Part shown: positions 47,220 to 56,454 of the stretch, piece by piece
Numbering within the stretch: position 1 is the stretch's first letter
Layout: each line of letters opens with the position of its first letter
NCBI GenBank assembly: GCA_009746045.1
Contig: RPFO01000213.1
Location: 288,564 to 352,563 of the forward strand
Length of the DNA: 64,000 nucleotides
Reading direction: 5' to 3'
Source of the DNA: Mesostigma viride
Taxonomy: Eukaryota > Streptophyta > Mesostigmatophyceae > Mesostigmatales > Mesostigmataceae
Notes under the pieces: generated by a model
Seen by the model: the letters and a program-made list of their open reading frames with translations, nothing else
What the model was told of the DNA's origin: nothing
Databases searched by the model: none
Translations under genes and position numbers: made by a program

Positions 47220-48944
47220 CGACTCGCCGATGTGGCCACTGTGTCTCCTTGTCCTTGTCGCCCGTCGCCACTATACCTGAGGGGCATAGCGCGGGCTCCA
47301 TGTACGGTGGCTTACCACCGTTGCACAAATATACGCTTGCGACGGAAGTCGCGTGTGATACTTCGCCCGACGGCCGCCCTAGCGCTGACTGCCGCCACTG
47401 CGCCGACGTCGCGCAGATGTCGCAACTTGAGGCGCGATCATAGCTCGAACTGCGCGCACCGTATCCCGCGCTCTTGTCGCCGCGTACGTAACCCTTATGA
47501 AATCAGTGTCCCTCGCCACCTCGTATGACTACAAGGGGGACTCCGCGCCGAATGAACTAATGCCGAGGTCCAACCCCTCCTGAAGAGCGGGGTCCTGAAG
47601 AGCAGATAGCTCCTCCTTGCGGACCTGCGGCTGGTATTGGTGTGGTGGGGAAGAGACAAGTGTGCATGACTGCGCACATCCATCGCACGAAAGAGATGAG
47701 ATACCTCCCCCCCTAAGGGGGAGCCCTGCGTGTGCCTTTGCATGGAGGAAACCACACAAAGTGAAAATTAAAAAAAATTGAAAGATTCCTCTGACACGCA
47801 TACGCATCTTCCAATCCTTTATGCACACCCCATACACCTACATACATCTTCTAAGCGCACACATCATAGTGCAGCTGACCCTTGTCCCTGATGAACCAGG
47901 GACACCCAACCACGTATCTACTATACACATACCAACACATGCACCTGATCTCACCACTAGTAATAACACTAGTAACCTCAGTGCTTTCTCACACAGACTC
48001 CTCCCCCCCCTAAGGGGGATGGGAGCCTCTCCCTTCAGTCCACTAACTGGGTAACACACAAATGCCTATCCATGTGACTCCTCCCCCCCCTAAGGGGCTG
48101 TGAAGCCTCTTCCTTCTTCTCTCCTCCCCCCTCTATGGGAATCGGAGCGCCCTCGCGACGGAAAGCACCCGGAGGGGGGGGGGGGGGAAGGGAAAAAAAA
48201 TTCCAAACAAACCAAACAGATAGAATATCAAGCCAAAATTGACGTGCCACAACTGAGGTACAAAGACATTGTACCAACAAGGGTACCCCCAGACTGGGGA
48301 GAAAGGGGTGTGAAGGTCAGGACAAGGCAGTGTCTACGAAACATGTGTCCGAATGGCAGTGAGAGTGGAGTGATCAGGTCCACAAGCAAGGCTGCCCCTA
48401 CAAACACGTCGAGGAACTCCCCGGTACTGAGCTATCACGAGCCCCTGTCATCATGGTAGATGTGTCTAGCGGCGATATCCAATAAACCATTGCCACGGTT
48501 ACCAGCATGACCGCTAGTATTGAGTACAAAAAAAAAAGGTATGACTACCTGCAACAGAAACGTGCCACACACCCACAACAATGGGTAGGAACACCCATTA
48601 TCACCTGACATCAATCCAGCAAACAGCATGTATGACCAACAGCAACCCCGATTAACAGCAAGGATTACTACTTGCTAGCTCCTGGCACGGTGGCTGTGCA
48701 GGGAGGGGTGATGGCAAGGGGCTGAATGCGACTGAGGATAGATGATGTGGGGGTGGTGGTAAAACCCAATGCACCCCATGTGAAGAGTCCTAACTCCCCT
48801 TAGAACAGGGAAGAGAACAAAATGCTAATAGCGCCTTCAGACTGAAGGAGTACTGCTAACCCTATAGGATCCATAGATTGTTATGTCAAGCAACAAAAAT
48901 CAACAACAATCCCAGGCCCGTCATGCAGCTAAGTGCTCCATTGC

Positions 48945-49195
48945 CTAAAACCTGCAACTAAGAAGGTTGCACATTGTGGCGACGTAACCCTCCCTGACTG
49001 GAAGGAAAAAGTACGAGGAGACAAGTGTGCATGACAGGAGTACTGGGAACCCTGTAGGATCCACACGTGGGAAATGATGTCCATGAACGTCCACAACAGC
49101 ATGCATTTCAGCAAAGTGAAATCTGCAACTAGGAAGGTTGCAAAGCATATGCTGATAGAACCCTCCCTGACTGGAAGGAAAAGTAAGGTACCCGA
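48945..49195. repeat. Imperfect duplication of about 180-bp period
   Basis: The block ctgcaactaagaaggttgca ... ccctccctgactggaaggaa at about 48950-49010 recurs at about 49128-49190. Non-coding, inside the LARD-like element. Confidence 0.75.
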
Positions 49196-50819
49196 GCTAC
49201 AACAACCAAGCGCATCATCCTGAAACAACCACGTCGCATAGATACGTCAAAGGTAAGAAAATTAATTACCCTTGCCAAACAGGCCGACGCTTGAAGATGG
49301 ACATGATGCACAAAGGAACAAGCCGGTGGAACGCCGGCGACAACCACTAAGAAACAAAAGAGGTAAAGTGTTGATGCACTTCACATGGACGGCCGTGAGG
49401 GCCATATACACAGGAACCAAAAGAAGCAAAAGAGACAAAATACTCATGATGGCACCAGCTATGACTAACTGTTGCAACAACTGTCACTTTAACTAATTGA
49501 TGCCAACAAAGAGACAGCAACAGCCATGAGGGTATCCCTAATTGCGATGTCTAGTAGCAAATAAGACCAACCTAGACAACACAGCTATTACTAGCTGCTG
49601 TCACAGCTGATACAAATATTGCTAGAATATTGCAGTCACTAAAGACTACAAGGGACGATGCTACTAAAGATAGCAATTGTCACTATAGCACCTATAAGGT
49701 GAGCACAGGCAGCCATCCTGGCCCCCGCAAAGGAGGTATGGTACAGGCAGCTACCGGCTACAACCACAGGGACACAGTGTCAACATACTGGCATGACTAG
49801 CAGCATATGGAAACAACCAAACAACAAAAGAAAGAAGAAGGACAGGTGTGACCACCCGTAACAGCGCAGCAGCTAGCCAGACTGGCTACTACCTGCCTGT
49901 CTCCAAGATACTGGCATGACCACCAGCACCTAAAGAAAATAAAACAACCCAATGAAGGAAAAGAACAATTGTGTGACCACCTATAACAGTGCAGCAGCCA
50001 ACCAAAGTAGCTACTACTGCGCGTCACCATTTGCGCATGCAACAGATATGACCACTACAATACGGTTCATAGGAGACGCGAAATGAGTGAGAATGTTACC
50101 CGAGCTGTACCGAGGATTCGCACCGTTGATTCAACAATTGTTGGTTCATTTTGCGCCATTTGGCGAGCATCGACTGGAGCCTGAACCTAGCGGGGGGAAT
50201 CATGCGGGGGAATCTTGCGGGGGAATCTTGCGGGGATTAATTCTGAACCTGACTTTAGCGAAGTCCTACTACATTTTGATTGGTTACACGGTACTACATT
50301 TTCGTCACTGAAAATTTTCTCTAGTTGCGTTTGTGGATCGTGCGTTCCGCTGAAATTTTCGTGTTCAGTGGCCAGATCACAATTTGATCCGGGCGCAAAA
50401 TGATTGGCTTTACGGTACGAACCAAAAACGAAATTTTAGTATCTAAGCTCCGCAGCGCTTGCTGAATTTGCCCCGGAAGCCCGGGGGCACTTTCCCCGCT
50501 GAAAAAGGTGTCCGCGGAAGCGTATTGTAGTGACTACCTGTTGTCACAGCTACGTAGTGCATCCAACAATTGTTGCCCTCCCTGTACCCTCTACACTGAT
50601 GACCCAGGTGAGAGGAGGGTTGGGGCAGAAGGCAAAGGTGGTGGTGAAGGTCATAGAGTGGTACAAGTGGCTCCTAGTGACCCAGGAGTGCCGTGCGCAT
50701 AAGAATTAACGCTTCTGCCTGAACAAGAGTGGCAAGACCTGCCTCCCCCACCCGTACCCACGAATGACCTGTTCAGCGTGCTCCGAAGATTAAGGAGCCA
50801 GCCACAGTGTACACTATTG

Positions 50820-51235
50820 CCGCTAGGGGCTATAGCCTATAAGGGCTGCCACTAAATGAAACACTTGGGCTACAGCCTGGAAGGACTGCAACGCTAAATG
50901 GGCTACAGCCGGGAGAGGCTGCAACGCGAAAATGGGCTACAGCCCGGGGAAGGGCTGCAACGCCAAAATGGGCTACAACCGGGAAGGGCTGCAACGCAAA
51001 AATGGGCTACAGCCTGGAAGGGCTGCAGCACACACACACACAAAGGGGGCTACAGCCTGTAAGGGCTGCAGCACCACAATGGGCTACAGCATGTAAGGGC
51101 TGCAGCACAAAAATGGGCTACAGCATGTAAGGGCTGCAGCACAAAAATGGGCTACAGCCTGGAAGGGCTGCAGCATGACAAAAAGAAAAGGGGGCTACAG
51201 CCTGGAAGGGCTGCAACCCTAAAAGAAACACTACT
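50820..51235. repeat. Tandem repeat, about 33-bp unit, roughly a dozen copies
   Basis: Units of the form aatgggctacagcctggaag followed by ggctgca-c-caaa. The ggctacagcc and ggctgcagc words make each unit partly palindromic. It sits near the 5' end (minus sense) of the LARD-like element, where packaging or promoter signals would be expected. Confidence 0.9.
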
Positions 51236-51664
51236 GGGTAGGGCTGCATACACTGATAGAAATTCAAGTCTAGGAAAAACTAAAATTTTGACAGCATTGG
51301 CCGAAGGAGCGTTCTATCATAATGAACAATCCTACTCCGGGCGTACCTGTGTCTTCGACTCCACCAGCTGACTGCCGGGTGTCGTGCCCATGGACGCTGC
51401 CGAAGTAAAAGAGGTCGCCGATGATGAGGACATTCCCTCGAACACTCGCCAGCAACCCCGCCCTACTAAAAAGTCGACTAAAATTAAATTCGTGAAAAAA
51501 ATCCGTTCCTGACAGGAACCTGGGTCATGACCTCTAGAGTGTAGGTCACGACATACGCACAATTGCAAGGTGGCCAGTCTGCGATGTGACATTACAGTTG
51601 TTTTAGAAACTTATAAACAGCGCTTATTTACCTCTGCGACTCAGGTGGATTCCTCCGAGTCCAG

Positions 51665-52358
51665 TTTTACATCCCGGCTGACTGCCGGCTGCGAAAGATC
51701 TACACCTGATTCATAATAGACCATTATGAACAGTGGTCGCTATATTAATCTACGCAATCCACACCATGACTAGTATGGACGATAACTAATCTAACATAAT
51801 TAACCTGGCGCAGTTGACCCTGGCCGGTTCAAGCCCGAGGTGTTGCAACCTCGTGGGAAGCTGGGCGAAATGCCTCCCGAGGTACATGTAGCATTTACGA
51901 CAGGAATTCAGGACCATGCATTTCCTAAACCCGCGGGCGTGACCCAGCCGGAAAGAGAAAGAGATTAACTCAATTCATTTCATTCATTCCGGGGGTGCCA
52001 ATGGTGAACGTTCCCACACACTAATAACCTTGGCGGCTCACAGCGTTGCCAAGCAGTGCCAAGCAGCACTGCTTGGACGCATGGTCAACCGAGATCTCTA
52101 GGGCGCTACGGTTCACACGAATTGACCGTACGACCCAAAACGAATTATACTAGGTCCACGCACATTGACATGCTGCGCACCTACAGATAAACCAAAGTAC
52201 CGAAAGTACTACAAAACCACTGAATAGCAAGTACAACGCCGTATGAACCGGCTGTACAAATAGTCCTAAATAGTCGAACACTAAGACTTCGCCTATTTCA
52301 CATTGTTGCGCCGAACTGTCCACTAAAGGAACCTAATTAAATAGGCTTGGACGCAACA
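51665..52358 (-). repeat. 5' LTR of the minus-strand LTR element
   Basis: 694 bp; see the element entry for the target duplication and primer site. Confidence 0.88.
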
Positions 52359-52364
52359 CAAAAC

Positions 52365-52848
52365 TGAACACAATACATAGTATTGGAGGAAGATCTTTTC
52401 AGCCCCAAGAGTATGATCGCTTTTGAATTACTTATAAAATAATACAACAACGTCCAACAGTATAGACTCTACCGTTGTTAAAAGGAAATGGCCGACGCGA
52501 CCATACAAACGGGAGCCAAACTATGTAGTCCATGGCTGAAGACGACCAACAAGGCAAAGCGACAAAGTGCAAGGCTTAGTAGGCCGGCAATATGGACAGG
52601 ACACAAAATGGCGGCGCGTTTTGCACCAAGGGATAGTCCACGTCATGTACCTAATGCGCGATGGACTTGAACATGCATGCATATGTATATACGCAGCAGG
52701 GCTATTAGGTTCCTCCCGTTAGGCGTTTCCATTGGTCTTATCGTAGTATAGAGCTTTGACATGGCTTTGTATATAGGTTTATAGCTGGGCGTTTGCTTTG
52801 GTTTGAGTGATTTCACTCTGCTGTAAGTAATTATATTTTTAATATACA
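52365..52848. other. No gene recognised
   Basis: AT-rich unique sequence with short frames only. Confidence 0.5.
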
Positions 52849-52990
52849 TACGCAAAATTGGTGCGAGAGGTCCCCAGTTCGATTCCGGTCGGATTCATTT
52901 GCAGATCGCGTTTTTCCGCGTTTTCCGCGGCCCGGCACTGAACGCAAAGGTTTTCACCTTTGCGGAGTGTCTGATCAGAATATACGCTTG
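52849..52990 (+). repeat. tRNA-related SINE-like repeat, copy 1
   Basis: About 140 bp matching 53249-53390 almost exactly. It contains ccagttcgattccgg, close to the RNA polymerase III B box, and downstream a hairpin cgcaaagg-cctttgcg. A full tRNA cloverleaf is not visible, and the T-stem does not pair well, so I do not call a tRNA. Confidence 0.6.
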
Positions 52991-53248
52991 GCTGATTTCG
53001 ATAGTACCGGCTACGCCCCCTTCTACTCAAAGAAGGTTTCAGCCGTGTTCAGCCCGTCTCACGGTGCGAGACTGAACAAGTCTCGCGTGCAGACACGTGT
53101 GTAGTACTCCTACACACTGATCTCGAGTGATTAATCTAGTACCAAATCCGAAAGGCTTGCATCACTCCCCGGACAGGAGAACTTTTGCGGATGACTGTAG
53201 GTGTAAGTTGGCGATGCCATGGTAACCGGAGACGTCCGTCCTATAGTC

Positions 53249-53390
53249 AGCAAAATTGGTGCGAGAGGTCCCCAGTTCGATTCCGGTCGGATTCATTTGC
53301 AGATCGCGTTTTTCCGCGTTTTCCGCGGCCCGGCACTGAACGCAAAGGTTTTCACCTTTGCGGAGTGTCTGATCAGAATATATACGCCGC
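53249..53390 (+). repeat. tRNA-related SINE-like repeat, copy 2
   Basis: Second copy of 52849-52990, same orientation, with the B-box-like ccagttcgattccgg at about 53271. It adjoins the 5' end of a LINE ORF1 remnant, so it could be that element's own 5' flank. Confidence 0.6.
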
Positions 53391-53394
53391 CACG

Positions 53395-54340
53395 AGCGGA
53401 CATGGCTGAGGGCGGAGCTCAGAACTTTTGCGTCTGAGCCCCAAATTCAGTCATGCAGGCTACTTGCATCAGATGCGTCTTTTCCGACGAATCTGCTGAA
53501 GACGCATCTGCTAGCTAGTATATAATCGGTTACGGCTGTAACGCAGTATTTTGCAAATGCCACCAAAACGCAGCCTTGACAAACAAATTCAGCTGTCGTC
53601 GGCATTCCCGTCGCCAGCAGCACGTGCGACATCAACTCCAGCGGACGCCAACCTTTTCGCGCTGATCGCAGCTCTCCCCCCCGGTCTGCCTCCCTCGACG
53701 CAATGCTCTATACACCATATTTCGTCGCCCATTCACAAGAAAACCCGAACTTCCCATACCTAATGGGATGTCCGCCGCTTAGGCGCCGGCCAACGGGATT
53801 TTTGCATCTTGGAAATCTTTACGCTCACGAAGGAACAATGTGACGATGTTATCAAGTTCCTGGCCCGCCATGACGAACTTTTCCTGCCTACCCCTGGCGA
53901 CAAGGTCGATCACCAAGCCCGACTGGGAATGGCTGCTTCAAGAACCGGAGGCGTACTTGAAGGCAGTCATCATGTGCAGCTACCTGCGCTGCGATGCCCA
54001 GGACATCACCCAGATTGGCTACGCTGGCCTCAGGAGCCTCCTGCATGTCAGAGCGCAGACGGGCAGCCACCGCAGCTGCAGCATCCCCGCAGAGCGGCAC
54101 CTCCCCCATGCAGCACGGACTCCATCCGAGCTGCAGTGGCGGAGCAGCTGGCGCCGATGGCCGAGCAGCTCGCCGCCCTGAACGCGCCTGACGGCCCACT
54201 CAACACTCTCTCGGCCAAGGTCAACAACATTGAAGCTTCAGCCTCAATCGCACTTAAGCTCCAGCCTCAGTTTACTGCTACGCAAGAGCACATTGCCACC
54301 AAAGTTTCCGAGGCCACAGCTGTCAGAAGTTTTACCGTTT
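53395..54340 (+). pseudogene. LINE ORF1 remnant, second subfamily
   Basis: Begins with the same atggctga-ggcggagctca untranslated motif as the ORF1 at 44.7 kb (minus strand). ATG at 53557 (MPPKRSLDKQIQLSSAF). The coding sense then moves through two further frames (53809-53940, 53930-54080, and again after 54100). It ends with a heptad-like segment (LSAKVNNIEAS). The helical-domain then coiled-coil layout parallels the 44-kb ORF1. No RRM part and no ORF2 follow; the sequence breaks off into the TGAGAA repeat. Confidence 0.55.
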
Positions 54341-54369
54341 TGTGCCACAGGCTCGCATTTTTATTACAC

Positions 54370-54660
54370 TAGGAAGAGGGGGTTGAGAAATTTCTCACTT
54401 TTTTCTCAGTTTTTCTCAATTTGAGGGGTTTTCTGAGATTTTTCTCAGCAAATTGAGAATCAGTGAGAAAAATCTCAGTTTTTCTCAGGACGATTGAGAA
54501 GAACTGAAAAAATTCTCAGTTTGGTCTCAGTTTTTGAGAAAATTTTCACGAAACCTGAGAAATGGCCTGAGAAGTGCTGAGAAGAATTGAGAATCATTCT
54601 CAATTTTCTCAAACAAGTCCAATGCCACAACTGAGAAAACCGCAAGAACTGAGAAAGCAG
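54370..54660. repeat. TGAGAA / TTCTCA low-complexity tract
   Basis: Irregular mixture of TGAGAA and its complement, such as aatctcagtttttctcag. The two complementary words alternate, so many overlapping stems are possible. Same style as the TTGACA cluster at 3.4-3.7 kb. Confidence 0.85.
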
Positions 54661-54814
54661 AGCACAAGGACTGAGAACGAGGAGATTCACACACTTGATA
54701 CAAACGCATCACATTGCAAGCGGTGAGCATGGTAGAGATGGAATGTGAAAAATATAGGGTTATCATACAATATATAGCCAATGTACCATCCAAGCCACGA
54801 GCCACGAGGTAGCC

Positions 54815-55085
54815 ATGGCTGACAGCGGAGCTCATAACTTTCACGTTTGGGCACCCAATTCGGCTGTGAATATCACAATCACTTCGTCTTTCTATAAGAC
54901 GCACACGCTGATATACTTTTCCGAAGCTATTGCACAATATATGACGAGCAAACGCTCCTCGACGCAACGCAGCCTGGCGGCTGCGCTAAGCCCTGAAAGT
55001 ACGTCTGCAGCTCCGGCTGCAGCCTCGCCCTCAGGTCCGGAAAGAAGTGGCGACACTAGTCGCGCACTGGTGGTCGCCCAGATCC
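54815..55085 (+). pseudogene. 5' fragment of the 44-kb LINE family
   Basis: The untranslated leader plus the first roughly 45 codons of ORF1 (RSLAAALSPES, SGDTSRALVVAQ) match the minus-strand copy starting at 44724. The match stops abruptly near 55085. A retained 5' end with lost 3' part is the reverse of usual LINE truncation, so deletion or recombination is likelier than incomplete reverse transcription. Confidence 0.75.
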
Positions 55086-55184
55086 CTCATTTGATGCCCA
55101 GCACGTTGAACGCGTTGTGTCGGCACAGCGAATACAGACCCCCCTGCATTCAAACAAAGGCACACCGATAACCAAGAAAAGCGT

Positions 55185-56245
55185 ATGCAAATGTGTAGCC
55201 TTGTTCCTTGAAATTACGGCTGGCTTACGCAAAGAGCGACTGTAAGATGACCTGTACAGTGGGGCCGGAAACAGCTTGCTTGATCAGGGCGTGTTTTTCG
55301 AGCTTCACTGGCCGGGAGTGTCTAGTGGTGAGAACCATTGCTGCGATCGCTTTCCCGCCATTTACGAGGAAATACCCTCAAATGAAAAACCACTGAAACG
55401 GTCTAGCTAGTCAGTCATTACATTAGCCATATGCCATGCATGTTTCCAAGAACTGCACACGGTGCAAATGCAAAAATCCGGAGGACACGACTTCATTCCT
55501 TCATTGTCGTCAGAAAGCAACAAACGTGAAAACGCTAGCTGCCCGAATCTGAGATTCCGCGGAGCACAGAAAGTAAGAAAGCCTAGAAGCTACCAGCAAG
55601 GAATCGAACATAGGACTTCATTGCTTCATATTTGTATGCACAAGAATAAATAAGTGACATGCATTAAGGGCCCGCCTGCATAAAGGGCCTGCAGTCTGAT
55701 GCGGGCCCAACGGCAGCACCGCCATAGCAGATAAGGGCCCCCAGTCTGATGCGGGCCCCACAGCACCACCGCCATAGCAGAGCTCAAAGTGGTCGTGGTG
55801 CGCATGAAACGTATGTATTTGTCGGTAGGTGCCGTTGGGGTCAAATTGGGTGCCGCCAAAATCGGGCCGAACTGAGGCCGTCGATGAGTGCCATCATGCG
55901 GCTTGGGTCATTTCTGTTGGAGAACTTCAGGTAGAACTTAATGCAAACCACTGGTCGCCCGCGTCGGGAACCGGCCCAACGGCTCTTCCGCAACAGAAAA
56001 TTACGCGGCATACTGCAGAAGTCGTCGGATCGTTACATTTCGACGGTCAAGATTTCAAGATGAGGCTTGCGTTCAATTTGCCGCAGTTTGCCGCCCAGAG
56101 AATGTAGTCGTTGGACTCGTTCCCCACGAGAAACACAATCAAGCAAGCTGTTTCCGGCCCCACCGTCTAGGTCATCTCGTCGCTCTACACGTCAGCCAGC
56201 CATAATTTCAATGCACAAGGCTACACATTTCCATCTCCATTCATA
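55185..56245. mobile_element. Foldback / MITE-like element with about 105-bp inverted repeats
   Basis: 55188-55290 and the reverse complement of 56137-56243 align over roughly 105 bases (landmarks aaatgtgtagccttg, gaaattacggctggct, ggggccggaaacagcttgct). The about 850-bp interior has no recognised ORF. Target duplications were not identified. Confidence 0.65.
55485..55625 (-). repeat. Inverted copy of the 246-bp tandem unit
   Basis: Reverse complement of the unit found at 56455 onward, including the B-box-like tatgttcgattccttgctgg. It lies within the foldback element. Confidence 0.7.
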
Positions 56246-56454
56246 TTCATAATCCTGCACGACTCGAAAACGCGGACAAGATAACGGCAGGCTCGAGCTA
56301 CCATGGTCCGGATTCTCCCGATTTCTGGCCTGCGCTGGTTGTCTCCTTGATATTGGCGACTCCCTCCGGTAAGAGGTTTTTCGCAGTTTGGCTGTTTCGA
56401 AACGTTAATTAAGTGAGATGCCTTCGGATCTGGAGACTCACACAGCTGCGAAAT

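Larger units (their letters stand above)
45369..52358 (-). mobile_element. LTR element without recognisable pol (LARD-like), minus strand
   Basis: Direct repeats 45369-46062 and 51665-52358 (694 bp) differ at two positions I can see. A 5-bp duplication CAAAA flanks the pair (45364-45368 and 52359-52363). On the minus strand the LTR begins TGTTGCG and is preceded by a clean polypurine tract AGAGAGGGGGGAGGAG (46078-46063), which sets the orientation. The expected primer-site position reads TGGACTCGGAGG. The 5.6-kb internal part has only short frames. The best is 47219-46719 on the minus strand, with a coiled-coil-like start (SAVEVEQRVFSQLQALRLG), perhaps a gag remnant. Mobilisation would need an autonomous partner. 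Confidence 0.8.

Noticed and set aside
52849-52990. tRNA gene
   Set aside because: Only a B-box-like segment is visible; the T-stem pairs poorly and no acceptor, D or anticodon arms can be drawn.
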